This document shows, piece by piece, positions 54,494 through 63,386 of a DNA stretch of 64,000 nt. How positions within the stretch are numbered: position 1 is the stretch's first letter; each line of letters begins with the position of its first letter. The position numbers were made by a program, and so were the translations under genes. The notes beneath the pieces are model-generated. The model searched no databases. It had not been told where the DNA came from and saw only the letters and a program-made list of their open reading frames with translations. The DNA is from Anabaena sp. UHCC 0187 (GTDB taxonomy: Bacteria > Cyanobacteriota > Cyanobacteriia > Cyanobacteriales > Nostocaceae): assembly GCF_009712035.1 (NCBI RefSeq), contig NZ_VILB01000003.1:186001-250000 (forward strand), read 5' to 3'.

Positions 54494-56152
54494 ATGTCTG
54501 AAAAGAAATCATCATTTTTAATTCCTGTAATTGGCACTGCTGTAATCTTAGCAGGAGGTATAGCAGCTTATATGTATCTCAAGGGTGGTGCTGATAGTTC
54601 TAGCCCTTTAAGTAGTGCTAAATTAGTACCTGGGACTGCATTAATGGCAGCTTATATTGACACTAATCCTGAATCTTGGAATAAGTTACAGCAGTTTGGG
54701 ACACCTCAAGCACAGAAAATACTGGGAAAAGAGTTAGAAAATTTCAACCAACAAATGTTGAATGATAGTAAGATATCTTACGAAGCAGATATCAAACCTT
54801 GGGTTGGTGGTGTGATGATTGCGGTACTACCACCAGATGCCAAAAAAGTATCCCAGACTAACTTACGCTCACCGGAAGAACCCAATATTCTCTTAGTAGT
54901 AGGGATTAAGGATAAAATAGCTGCTCTGAAATTTGCCAATAAGTTGAAAGACCAAAAAAATGTCAAAGTTCAGGAATCGGACTATAAAGGTCAAAAAATT
55001 ATCGAAACGACAGGTCAAGGACAACCGACATATACAACAGTTTTGAATAATGACCATTTGCTGTTTACATCAAATAAACAAGCTGTAGAAAAAGCTATTG
55101 ATACCTACAAAGGTGAACCTTCCTTTGCGACTAAAGAAGGTGCAAATGATATTCTCCGTAAAGGTGTAGATGTTAAAAATAGTCTAGCTCAAGTTTATGT
55201 ACCTGATTATGCGAATATGGTACAAAAATTAACGACTTTCAATCCCCAGTCCAAACAATTACCGCCACAAACCCTGGCACAAATTAAGCAAGTGAAATCA
55301 CTGACAGCAGGTGTGGGAGTAGATGATGGTGGATTGAGAGTAAAAGCAATTGTGAATTTAGATCCGCAGTTAAATAAATTTCAATATCAAACCTCTGCGG
55401 CTAAGATTGTCGGACAATTTCCCACTGAAACCTTGGCTTTAGTCAGTGGACAGGGGATTAGTAAAAGTTGGCAAACTCTAGTTGAACAGTCAAAAGATTA
55501 TCCTGAATTAAATCAAGGACTGCAACAAGCACGGACACAACTAAAAGCTGTACAAATTGATTTAGATAAAGATATTTTTGGGTGGATGAATGGAGAATTT
55601 GGTTTAGGTGCGATTCAATCTAATCAAGGTTTATTAGCCAATGTGGGTTTTGGGGGTGCGTTAGTATTGGATACGAGCGATCGCAAAACGGCTGAAGCCA
55701 CTCTAACTAAACTCGATAATCTTGCTAAACAGCAATCTCTCAATGTTGCTCAAAAAAATATTGGTGGTAAAAATGTCACAGAATGGCAAATTCCCCAACA
55801 AGGCGCTCTTATGTCCCATGGTTGGCTAGATGATGATACGGTATTTTTGGCTATTGGTGGACCTCTTGCGGAAACATTGGCAGCTCGAAAAGGTGCAGCA
55901 CTTGATCAAAGTGATACTTTTAAAACTGTCACAGGTTCTTTGCAAACTCCCAACGGCGGTTACTTCTATTTAGATATGGATAAAACCACCACTATAATTG
56001 AGCGTTTAGCCGCCCAAAGTCAGCCTTTACCTTCAGAGGCTACCGCTATCCTAGCTTCTATTCGTGGCATTGGTGTGACTGTTAATAGTCCTAGTAAATC
56101 AATGACTCAAATGGAGATGTTATTATCTCTTAAGCCCAGTCAAGGGAAGTAA
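54494..56152 (+). CDS. DUF3352 domain protein, membrane-anchored
   Basis: A 552-residue protein of the cyanobacterial DUF3352 family. An N-terminal membrane anchor (SSFLIPVIGTAVILAGGIAAYMYL, residues 6-29) is followed by a long exported domain with the family pattern LVPGTALMAAYIDTNPESWNKL, YEADIKPWVGGVMIAVLP and a later repeat of the same fold (LDKDIFGWMNGEFGLGAI). Related proteins are abundant in many cyanobacteria but have no proven role. Transcribed alone, with a 29-nt palindrome 22 nt after the stop. Confidence 0.85.
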   Translation: MSEKKSSFLIPVIGTAVILAGGIAAYMYLKGGADSSSPLSSAKLVPGTALMAAYIDTNPESWNKLQQFGTPQAQKILGKELENFNQQMLNDSKISYEADIKPWVGGVMIAVLPPDAKKVSQTNLRSPEEPNILLVVGIKDKIAALKFANKLKDQKNVKVQESDYKGQKIIETTGQGQPTYTTVLNNDHLLFTSNKQAVEKAIDTYKGEPSFATKEGANDILRKGVDVKNSLAQVYVPDYANMVQKLTTFNPQSKQLPPQTLAQIKQVKSLTAGVGVDDGGLRVKAIVNLDPQLNKFQYQTSAAKIVGQFPTETLALVSGQGISKSWQTLVEQSKDYPELNQGLQQARTQLKAVQIDLDKDIFGWMNGEFGLGAIQSNQGLLANVGFGGALVLDTSDRKTAEATLTKLDNLAKQQSLNVAQKNIGGKNVTEWQIPQQGALMSHGWLDDDTVFLAIGGPLAETLAARKGAALDQSDTFKTVTGSLQTPNGGYFYLDMDKTTTIIERLAAQSQPLPSEATAILASIRGIGVTVNSPSKSMTQMEMLLSLKPSQGK

Positions 56153-56501
56153 TCTTTCAATCTATAGTATAAATGTAGGGGTTTAGCACTGCTAAACCCC
56201 TACTCACTGATCATTTTCTTGATTTAACGGATTTTGATGTGGGAATTTCTAAATATAATAATTACTGTATTACAATCAATTCAAAATATAGCTTGAGAAT
56301 CCTTGGTTGCACAGTTACCAATGTGCATACAAGTATATTCTGTCTAAAATTTACTGAATATTTGTATATTGTTGCTTATAAGCGAATCATGTTATTTTTA
56401 TATATTTTCATAAAAAGTAATTATAAACTTATATTCCCATGCTTGACGATTAATGATGAACTGTTAACTATAGATAAATAACTCAAAACTCAACAAACAA
56501 G
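56153..56501. other. Spacer between the DUF3352 and M61 peptidase genes
   Basis: 349 nt. The palindrome at 56175-56203 lies near the left end; the remainder is AT-rich with no repeat or gene I can support. The open frame at 56239-56481 has no ribosome site and no family pattern. Confidence 0.45.
56175..56203 (+). repeat. 29-nt perfect palindrome downstream of the DUF3352 gene
   Basis: Arms GTAGGGGTTTAGCA and TGCTAAACCCCTAC with centre base C; the same arms occur at 34057-34085 with centre T. Confidence 0.8.
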
Positions 56502-58286
56502 ATGACTAAACCAACACCACCACGTTTAAATACTCAAGTTCCCGAAATCACTCCCCAAATTCATTATTTAGTAGGAATGTCTCAACCAGAAACCCATCTG
56601 TTTGAGGTGACATTACATATTGTTAACTACCCAAATTCAATTCTCGATTTAAAAATGCCAGTGTGGACACCTGGATCATATTTAGTCCGGGAATATGAAA
56701 AAAACTTACAAGATTTTGCGGCTTTTGCTGACAATGAACCTTTATCTTGGCAGAAAATCAGTAAAAATCATTGGCAGATAGCAAAAGGTGATATTTCAAA
56801 AGTTACGATCACTTATCGTATTTTTGCCAATGAATTAACCGTCAGAACAAATCATTTAGATGCCACTCACGGTTACTTTAATGGTGCGGCATTGTTTTTC
56901 AGAATCCCTGGTTGGGAGAATTTACCCATGCAGGTAACGGTGATTACAGCTAACCCTACATGGCAAATTACTACTGGTTTACCTGCATTACCAAACAGCG
57001 AAAATACTTTTTTAGCCGCAGATTTTGATACTTTAGTTGATAGTCCGTTTGAAATTGGTTATCATCAATTATATAAGTTTGAAGTTTTGGGTAAACCTCA
57101 TGAATTAGCAGTTTGGGGAAAAGGCAATTTTCAACCAGAACAAATGATTGCAGATTGCCAAAAAATCATTGAAGTCGAAGCACAAATGTTTGGCGGTTTA
57201 CCTTATGACAGATATGTATTTTTTCTGCATTTACTTCAGCAAGGTTTTGGTGGTTTAGAACATAAAGACTCTTGTTCTTTAATTTACAAGAGATTTGGAT
57301 TTAGAAGTCAGGATAAATATGAGCCGTTTTTACAATTAGTGGCCCATGAATTTTTTCACCTATGGAATGTGAAAAGAATCCGTCCCAAGGGTTTGGAAGT
57401 GTTTGATTATGATCAGGAAAACTATACACCATCTTTATGGTTTTGTGAGGGAACAACTAGTTATTATGATTTAGTAATTCCTTTACGGGCAGGTATTTAT
57501 AATACCAAGGCATATTTAAACTATTTGAGTAAGGAAATTACCAGATATCTCAACACTCCAGGACGGAAAGTACAACCTTTATCAGAGTCAAGTTTTGATG
57601 CTTGGATTAAACTTTATCGTCCAGATCCTAATAGTATTAATTCCCAAATCTCCTATTATTTAAAAGGGGAAATGGTGTCACTTTTGTTAGATTTATTAAT
57701 TCGCGTTCATCATCAAAATCAACGTTCCTTAGATGATGTCATGCGGCAAATGTGGCAGGAATTTGGCAAAGAGGAAATTGGTTATACTCCCGAACAGTTA
57801 GAGGGAGTAATTGAGTCTGTCGCGGGGATGGATTTGGGCGATTTCTTTAACCGCTATCTTAATGGTTTGGAAGATTTACCATTTAATCAATATTTGCAAC
57901 CTTTTGGTTTGCGATTAGTTGAGGAAAAGAATGAAGAACCTTATTTTGGTGTGAGGATAAATACTGAAAATGGGCGAGAAATAATTAAATTTGTGGAAGC
58001 GGGTTCACCAGCACAAAAAGCGGGAATTGATGCCGGAAATGAGTTATTAGCTATTGATGGTATTAAGGTAGGAACAAGTCAGTTAAATGAACGCTTGAAG
58101 GATTATCAAGCAAATGATTCTATCCAAGTTACTGTTTTTCATCAAGATGAATTGCGGACTTATGCTGTGATTTTGGCTGCACCAATTCCTGGCAAATATC
58201 AAATTAAATCTGTGGAAAATCCTTCTTCTACAGAAATGGATAATTTTGTTGGTTGGTTGGGTGTACCGCTGTCAGCTATTCAGTAA
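56502..58286 (+). CDS. M61 family metallopeptidase with PDZ domain
   Basis: A 594-residue glycyl-aminopeptidase-like zinc protease. Seen: a beta-rich N-domain (VTLHIVNYPNSILDLKMPVWTPGSY), zinc motif HEFFH (282-286) in LVAHEFFHLWNVKRIRP, the third ligand Glu in LWFCEGTTSYY, and a C-terminal PDZ domain (about 470-550) with EEPYFGVRINTE and AGSPAQKAGIDAGNELLAIDG. No signal peptide is seen, so it is probably cytosolic. The biological substrate is unknown. A dispersed repeat pair separates it from comB. Confidence 0.93.
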   Translation: MTKPTPPRLNTQVPEITPQIHYLVGMSQPETHLFEVTLHIVNYPNSILDLKMPVWTPGSYLVREYEKNLQDFAAFADNEPLSWQKISKNHWQIAKGDISKVTITYRIFANELTVRTNHLDATHGYFNGAALFFRIPGWENLPMQVTVITANPTWQITTGLPALPNSENTFLAADFDTLVDSPFEIGYHQLYKFEVLGKPHELAVWGKGNFQPEQMIADCQKIIEVEAQMFGGLPYDRYVFFLHLLQQGFGGLEHKDSCSLIYKRFGFRSQDKYEPFLQLVAHEFFHLWNVKRIRPKGLEVFDYDQENYTPSLWFCEGTTSYYDLVIPLRAGIYNTKAYLNYLSKEITRYLNTPGRKVQPLSESSFDAWIKLYRPDPNSINSQISYYLKGEMVSLLLDLLIRVHHQNQRSLDDVMRQMWQEFGKEEIGYTPEQLEGVIESVAGMDLGDFFNRYLNGLEDLPFNQYLQPFGLRLVEEKNEEPYFGVRINTENGREIIKFVEAGSPAQKAGIDAGNELLAIDGIKVGTSQLNERLKDYQANDSIQVTVFHQDELRTYAVILAAPIPGKYQIKSVENPSSTEMDNFVGWLGVPLSAIQ

Positions 58287-58295
58287 GATTAATGT

Positions 58296-58428
58296 CTGAT
58301 AGCGTAGCGTGGCGCAAGCCATATCAGGATGTCCAGGATTAAAGGATTGAACAGGATGAAAAAATGCAAAATGCAAATAGTTAAATCCTGGAAATTCTTA
58401 AATCTTGTAAATCCTGATTCAGATGATT
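58296..58428. repeat. TCAGGAT-family repeat pair with a nested palindrome
   Basis: A forward copy (58322-58360) and an inverted copy (58384-58428, ending ATCCTGATTCAGATGATTA) form a long hairpin. GATAGCGTAGCGTGGC...GCAAGCCATATC (58299-58326), itself a palindrome, has entered the forward copy right after TCTGA. Confidence 0.7.
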
Positions 58429-58454
58429 AATTGCTTGAAAAAATATTTTTTTAG

Positions 58455-59195
58455 TTACTTATTTTGACTTTTTAATACTCCCATTTCTTGCTGAATTGGC
58501 AAAACATCTAAAATATCGGTTTGGGAACAATATTTAAGGTCTTCTAAACATTCTAAACGTAATAATCTTTGACCATGACTAGCTTTGTGCAATAATCCTA
58601 ATAAGTCATTTTGCCATTGGGAATAAAGAGCAATTGCACCAATGACTTCATCATTACCACTAATTTCTTCTAGGGAACAATTAGTTTGTTGGCAAATACT
58701 ATGAGCAATTGCTCCAGCACATACTGTATCCTCTAAAGAATAACTACCTTCCCAACCAGAACCAACAATCCAAACGGTTTCCGGTTGCTTTTCTAGGAGA
58801 AATTTAACTACTGCTGCCCGATTAATCAAAGCTGCTGCGAGAACAATGGGGGCGTTTTGTATCCGTTGTAAAGCTCTTGTCCCGTTGGTGGTACTAATAA
58901 ATAACCGTCGTCCTGTAACTAAATCTGCTGTACAATCTAAGGGTGAGTTACCTAACTCAAAACCAGCGACTTTCGCACCACCCCGTTCTCCAGCCCTTAA
59001 TCGTTTTTCTGGAGGCCATTGTTCACTCACTTCTACGAGTTGATCTAAATCGCTGAAAACTTGCACAGCTTCCCCTCCAGCGGCTAAAACTGTGGCCATT
59101 GTGCTAGTTGCTCTGAGGACATCAACAGCGATCGCACATTCTGGTAATGTATCAGTTGGGGTTAATTCGGGAGTGTGATATACAAATATCTTCAC
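58455..59195 (-). CDS. comB: 2-phosphosulfolactate phosphatase
   Basis: ComB hydrolyses 2-phospho-3-sulfolactate; the enzyme is known from coenzyme M synthesis in methanogens, while in cyanobacteria the pathway role is unclear. The 246 residues begin with GTG at 59195. Seen: the family segments [51 protein letters not shown], and [19 protein letters not shown]. The homologue is widespread in cyanobacteria. The gene stands between repeats and a 350-nt spacer. Confidence 0.92.
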   Translation of the reverse strand: MKIFVYHTPELTPTDTLPECAIAVDVLRATSTMATVLAAGGEAVQVFSDLDQLVEVSEQWPPEKRLRAGERGGAKVAGFELGNSPLDCTADLVTGRRLFISTTNGTRALQRIQNAPIVLAAALINRAAVVKFLLEKQPETVWIVGSGWEGSYSLEDTVCAGAIAHSICQQTNCSLEEISGNDEVIGAIALYSQWQNDLLGLLHKASHGQRLLRLECLEDLKYCSQTDILDVLPIQQEMGVLKSQNK

Positions 59196-59545
59196 GTGCT
59201 GGCTACACCTACTTTATATGACTGCGGTAATATTCTACCTACTTGATGTCACCAACTGACGATACTAAAATCTATCTCTTTGATAATACATAAATACTAA
59301 TAAGGACTAAAAAGCATATATAGTAAGGTTTTAGGCTTTGTATTACATCTTCTAATCTTAAACATAGAAAAATTAGAGATTGTCAGAATCAGGATTTCCA
59401 GGATGTAAGGATGAAAAGGATTACCAACTTTTGGAGAAACTTGGAAATTTGAGCTTTTTCATTCTTGCTAAAAGTTCTTGAACAAGTCGGGGAACTTGTG
59501 GTTGGAAGTCATCTTAAAATAGAAAGAACATCCAAAATTATCAAT
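59196..59545. other. Spacer between comB and the BlaI-type regulator gene
   Basis: 350 nt. It contains a TCAGGAT-family repeat at 59384-59422. The upstream part must carry the comB promoter, and the section 59470-59545 the regulator's promoter; the BlaI-type repressor may bind there, but I see no clear operator. Confidence 0.4.
59384..59422 (+). repeat. TCAGGAT-family dispersed repeat
   Basis: GTCAGAATCAGGATTTCCAG, then GATGTAAGGATGAAAAGGATT. It matches the copies at 15499, 23166 and 58322. Confidence 0.7.
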
Positions 59546-59965
59546 ATGGCACCCTTACCAGATTACCGTCCCAAACAAATGTCCCTAGGTCCTTTGGAAG
59601 CAGAAATCCTCGGTATCGTCTGGGATATCGGTTCAGCAACAGTTAAAGATGTACATGATCGCATTTTGGCTGATCCTAACCGCGAATTGGCTTATACTTC
59701 CGTTACCACCGTTCTCCGTCGGCTCACGGAAAAAGGTTGGTTAGCTTGTGATAAGCAGGGAAAAGCCTTTTATTGGCGGACTTTACTCACCAAGCAACAA
59801 GCAGAGGTGATTAAGGCACATGATCAATTACAGCAATTTTTAGCAGTAGGAAATCCTGATGTAATTGCGGCATTTGCTGATAGTTTAGATCAAGCTGCTA
59901 GTGACCAAATCGAAGCGATTTCTAAACGCATTCAAGCCGCACGGGAAGCCAGAGGAGAAAAATAG
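59546..59965 (+). CDS. BlaI/MecI/CopY family transcriptional repressor
   Basis: A 139-residue winged-helix regulator from the ATG at 59546; the frame is open to 59465 but that part lacks family features. Seen: the wHTH SLGPLEAEILGIVWDIGSATVKDVHDRI, recognition helix AYTSVTTVLRRLTEKGWL, wing DKQGKAFYWR, and a helical dimerisation tail. In relatives the repressor is cleaved or released via a BlaR1-type membrane protease, and here such an M56 protein follows after 4 nt. There is no beta-lactamase nearby, so the target genes are unknown; autoregulation is likely. Confidence 0.92.
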   Translation: MAPLPDYRPKQMSLGPLEAEILGIVWDIGSATVKDVHDRILADPNRELAYTSVTTVLRRLTEKGWLACDKQGKAFYWRTLLTKQQAEVIKAHDQLQQFLAVGNPDVIAAFADSLDQAASDQIEAISKRIQAAREARGEK

Positions 59966-59969
59966 AATT

Positions 59970-60803
59970 ATGCATCTACTGATGATAGTCACTGCTGTAA
60001 CCATTGCTTACTGGTTACGATCATCTCGCAGTATACCCCCAGGAAATTGGCAGTTACGGTGGCAAAAAACCCTGTTTTTATTCCTCTTTCCCCCTTTACT
60101 TGTGTTCATGACAGTGACTTCTATAGTCTGTATGGGTACACAGGGAAAAATGGGCGGAATGTATACCGACTCTTTAAGCTATCTTCTAGCAATAATTTTG
60201 CTGGGATTTTTTAATATCTTAGGCATCAAACTCGCTTTTGGGGGCTGGAAAGCGATTAAATCTGTCCGTGAATGTCCCCACATAAATCTCGTTGGTAAAC
60301 CAGCCAGACTTTTGCCAACAGGGGCTTTATTTGCCGGACAAATGGGTTTTTGGCAACCTGAATTAGTTGTTAGTCAAGGACTACTACAAACCCTCTCTCC
60401 AGCCCATTTAGAAAGCGTATTGGCACACGAGGACGGGCATTATCAATATAGGGATACATTTTGGTTTTTTTGGCTGGGTTGGGTGCGTTCCTGTACAAGT
60501 TGGTTGCCCAATACAGAGTCTTTATGGCAAGAATTGTTAATTTTACGAGAATTACGGGCTGATAGTTATGCCGCATCTCAAGTAGATCCTTTAGTATTAG
60601 CAGAATCTTTGCTTTTGGTAGTTAGTAATAACCCCATGACATCTGATATTTGTTGTGCTGCTTTGGGTGCAGGCGATCGCTTGGAACAAAGAATAGAGGC
60701 TTTATTAACACCCTCTGAACCAATATTAGAAACGCAATTGCAATCTTGGCATATTTTTCTCTTAGCCTTTTTACCCTTAGTTACAGTTGTATTTCATACT
60801 TGA
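59970..60803 (+). CDS. M56 family metallopeptidase (BlaR1-like)
   Basis: A 277-residue membrane protease from the ATG at 59970, 4 nt after the BlaI-type gene. Seen: hydrophobic helices at about 1-15, 28-52, 67-88 and 258-275, and the zinc site HEDGH in VLAHEDGHYQYRD, with a third ligand Glu in ILRELRADSYAA. It lacks the C-terminal penicillin-sensor domain of true BlaR1, so the signal must be sensed in another way. The pair is a common arrangement in cyanobacteria with no proven signal, as far as I know. Confidence 0.9.
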   Translation: MHLLMIVTAVTIAYWLRSSRSIPPGNWQLRWQKTLFLFLFPPLLVFMTVTSIVCMGTQGKMGGMYTDSLSYLLAIILLGFFNILGIKLAFGGWKAIKSVRECPHINLVGKPARLLPTGALFAGQMGFWQPELVVSQGLLQTLSPAHLESVLAHEDGHYQYRDTFWFFWLGWVRSCTSWLPNTESLWQELLILRELRADSYAASQVDPLVLAESLLLVVSNNPMTSDICCAALGAGDRLEQRIEALLTPSEPILETQLQSWHIFLLAFLPLVTVVFHT

Positions 60804-60866
60804 ATTCTTTCCTCTCCTCTCTATTTTCTGGCTACGGTGTATACACAAGTCCTATTAACATGAAAT

Positions 60867-60967
60867 CGGCGGTTAGAAACCGCAACTACACAGGCAAAAC
60901 CCACCTCCGTGGGTTAAAAATAAGTGCTTTTTCTTAGTCCACGCAGGTGGACTTTGTTTGTGTAGCC
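60867..60967. repeat. Multi-hairpin dispersed repeat
   Basis: Hairpins GCGGTT/AACCGC (60869-60883), AACCCAC/GTGGGTT (60898-60915) and AGTCCAC/GTGGACT (60936-60953), the latter two enclosed by a CTACACAGGCAAA / TTTGTTTGTGTAG outer stem. It would fold as a three-way junction. It lies between convergent genes. Confidence 0.7.
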
Positions 60968-61016
60968 GTGTATCCCTGACGGGAGCCGGAGGCATCTTTA
61001 TAATCGCCAGGGCTTG

Positions 61017-62817
61017 TTAAAACCGGAATGTGGTGCGGAGGATTCCTGTATAAATGGTGTTGTTGTTACTGTTATGTTCTGGGTTAAAAATAACAATCAA
61101 GCCAGGAGTAATGGAGAGATTATTATTAACTTGATAACGATATAGTGCTTCTAGATGCAAAGAAGTATCACTATCCAGACGACGGTTGCTGGTAGAAGTG
61201 AGAACCGCTGGCCCAAAATCATTACTTGTAACTTTCGGTGGTTGACCAAAGATAATACCGCCTAAGTTACCTTTTTTACCTAAATCTGGGAAAGCTAAGT
61301 TAACAGACCAATTCCAAATATCTGCTTTATCTCCCCTATTCACATTAGCACCAGAACTATTTTCAGCTATGGCTTGTGTATACCCAACCCAACCACCAAA
61401 TGCCAGTTTAGGATGAACACGATAGCTGGTTTCTAGTCCGTAATGATTCGTTGTAGTGTTCACTGGATTAGTGGCACTAGAGTTAAAGGGATTATTGGCA
61501 AAAGCACTACCATAAGCGCCCGAAACTGTCACATCACCATCATTATTAGCACCTCTGAGATAAGAGTGTGCATAAGTCAAACCAAGGGTTAAATTACTGT
61601 TTGGTTGGAATGCTAATTGCGTTAATGCACCATAACTCCCATCAAATAAGCCCTTTCCAGCACTTGGATCACTACCTCTTCTAGCCAGATAACCCCCAGA
61701 CAAGGTAATTTTATCACTTAATTTGAAGACAGCACTTACACCCGAACCTGTATTACTTGCTGAACTGGTATTACTGGCACGGTAGATAGGAGAAAAGCGA
61801 CCAAAACGAGACAATGAACCGACAGGAGTTGAAGATAATAAGGGGTTAATGGTGTTTATATTGTCGTAAAATTCACCACCAATGGCATCAACAATCACAT
61901 TGATTTTATCTCCTACGGGAAACCGATAATACAATTTGCCCATTTGGATACTGTTATCAGCATTAGTCGTATCCCAGGATGTACGACTCATATTCGTACC
62001 TGTGACTGGTGAGTTAAAAGCAGTGGAGTTGTTTGCTTCTAAGCGAGTAAACAATTGGTCTTTACCTGTAAAGCTAGTAACTAAATTCAGGCGGATGCGA
62101 TGGCTTACGCCCGCCGAAGGCATCGCTAAAAATTGTATTATCTTGGAGTTTACGTCCTCCTGATGCTGTATATTGTGCATTCTTAACAGCTTCTCGACTA
62201 GCTGCGGGGGCTGCATTAATTGTCCTCCAACGGTCAGAATCTAACGCCCTATCTCCACCAAATACACCCCCAAGAGCAAAAATTACTTCCCCATTTAACT
62301 TGGTAGTAGTGGAAAATTGTTGACTTTCTAGTGCAGCAGTACGACTTTCAAAGCCATCTATTCTGCCTCGTATTTCTACTAATCCATCCGCAAATTCTTG
62401 TTGCAGTTTTTGCAGAGTGTCTAAATCTTCCTTTTTCACCACATCAGCCGTACTGGTGGCAATCAATTCCTGAACCCTATTCAAACAGGCATTTAAACCC
62501 GCTGCAAATTCATAGCGCGTCATGGCTCGATTGCCCCGGAAAGTGCTATTTGGGTATCCGGCAATACAACCATAGCGTTCAACTAGAGATTGCAAAGCCT
62601 GAAAAGCCCAATCTGTCGGTTGCACATCTGAAAGTTGGGAAACAGATGTTACCTGCTCTATTTCCGAGTTGGAATTTTCCTGATTTCCATAAACTATACC
62701 GTCTTTCACCTGCAAATTAGTGAGGTTGGTATCAACTTCTCCAGCCTTAGCTGTAATTGTATTAGCTGCAATCAATAACGGAGTAATCCACAGTGAATTT
62801 CGTAGAAAAGTAGACAT
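61017..62817 (-). pseudogene. SLH-domain outer-membrane porin (iron uptake porin type), frameshifted
   Basis: The reading frame from ATG 62817 encodes a signal peptide (MSTFLRNSLWITPLLIAANTITAKA), an SLH domain (about 65-115, VQPTDWAFQALQSLVERYG), a coiled coil and the first barrel strands, then leaves frame after NTIFSD and stops at 62074. The rest (TSFTGKDQLFTRLEANN to the terminal FRTTFRF) is in another frame. Removing 22 bp at 62097-62126 restores one frame of 592 residues with FSDRIRLNLVTSF, the typical text. Such OprB-type porins carry solutes or iron across the outer membrane. As it stands, the barrel cannot be made. Confidence 0.9.
62097..62126 (-). repeat. HIP1-derived palindrome inserted in the porin gene
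   Basis: On the minus strand GCGATGCCTTCGGCG followed by GGCGTAAGCCATCGC, 30 nt in all. The ends GCGAT and CGC are the two parts of a HIP1 octamer GCGATCGC, which would read Ser-Asp-Arg in the porin; the middle 22 nt are extra. Confidence 0.85.
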
Positions 62818-62840
62818 TTACCTCACACCTCAAATCTTTA

Positions 62841-62885
62841 ATACCAACTTAACAGGTACATATTAATACCAATTAACTTGGTATT
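62841..62885. promoter_or_regulatory. Two TACCAA-N5-TTGGTA type palindromes upstream of the porin
   Basis: AATACCAATTAACTTGGTATT (62865-62885, written 20 + 1) has 8-bp arms and a 5-nt centre; TACCAACTTAACAGGTA (62842-62858) is a weaker copy. They lie 25-68 nt upstream of the porin start and may be an operator. Confidence 0.5.
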
Positions 62886-62897
62886 TTGTAGCAAAGA

Positions 62898-63155
62898 CTA
62901 CAGATTTTCTGTGGTTGGTAAAATTTGTTTTTTAGCAGTTTTTAATTGCTTCCAAAGCCTTTTAATTTGAGTGTAAGCGTCCTCTGGTGAAAGCTTACCA
63001 GCAGTTTGCAGGCTACAAATATAGCTTACCCGCTGAGAAAATTCCTGTAAATTAGAGTTAAAAACCAAATACTCTGGCTTGAATTGACCATAATATTTGT
63101 GGCGAGGATAGAGAAAATCAGTTAAATTAGTTAAAAAATCAGAATCTTTTGCCAT
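62898..63155 (-). CDS. Small conserved cyanobacterial protein (DUF7219-like)
   Basis: An 85-residue soluble protein. It contains FLYPRHKYYGQFKPEYLVFN, LQEFSQRVSYICSLQTAGKLSPEDAY, and a basic helical end (IKRLWKQLKTAKKQ). I recall this pattern from a small cyanobacterial family listed as DUF7219, but no function is known to me. It lies 80 nt upstream of the porin on the same strand and divergent from modA, with palindromic motifs on both sides, hinting at shared regulation. Confidence 0.75.
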   Translation of the reverse strand: MAKDSDFLTNLTDFLYPRHKYYGQFKPEYLVFNSNLQEFSQRVSYICSLQTAGKLSPEDAYTQIKRLWKQLKTAKKQILPTTENL

Positions 63156-63224
63156 TGCTGTTTATATCCATCAGCTAGTAAAAAAAAGCTCTTTTTCCCA
63201 AGAGAATTTTAGAGCCACACAACA

Positions 63225-63239
63225 ACCAACTTAATTGGT
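63225..63239. promoter_or_regulatory. ACCAA-N5-TTGGT palindrome in the modA upstream region
   Basis: ACCAACTTAATTGGT, a third copy of the motif found ahead of the porin, between the divergent small-protein gene and modA. Confidence 0.45.
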
Positions 63240-63326
63240 AAGTATCCTCTAGCCCTATTTGAAAAAAAGTAGCTTACGACACAATATTTGAGATTAATGA
63301 TCTTTACAGGTTGATTTTTTCAGGAA

Positions 63327-63353
63327 ATATTTACCAGTTATCTTGGTAAATAT
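63327..63353. promoter_or_regulatory. Perfect 10-bp inverted repeat ahead of modA
   Basis: ATATTTACCA (63327-63336) and TGGTAAATAT (63344-63353) with a 7-nt centre, ending 33 nt before the modA ATG. The position and symmetry suit a repressor operator overlapping the promoter or leader. Confidence 0.6.
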
Positions 63354-63386
63354 TATGGTAATCAAAGTATACCGAGTGTAAATTCC

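Noticed and set aside
56239-56481. 80-residue open frame upstream of the M61 peptidase gene
   Set aside because: No ribosome site, no domain pattern, Ile/Tyr/Lys-rich composition as expected of AT-rich spacer; treated as non-coding.
62097-62126. Programmed frameshift in the porin
   Set aside because: No slippery heptamer is seen, and the break is fully explained by the 22-bp gain at the HIP1 octamer.
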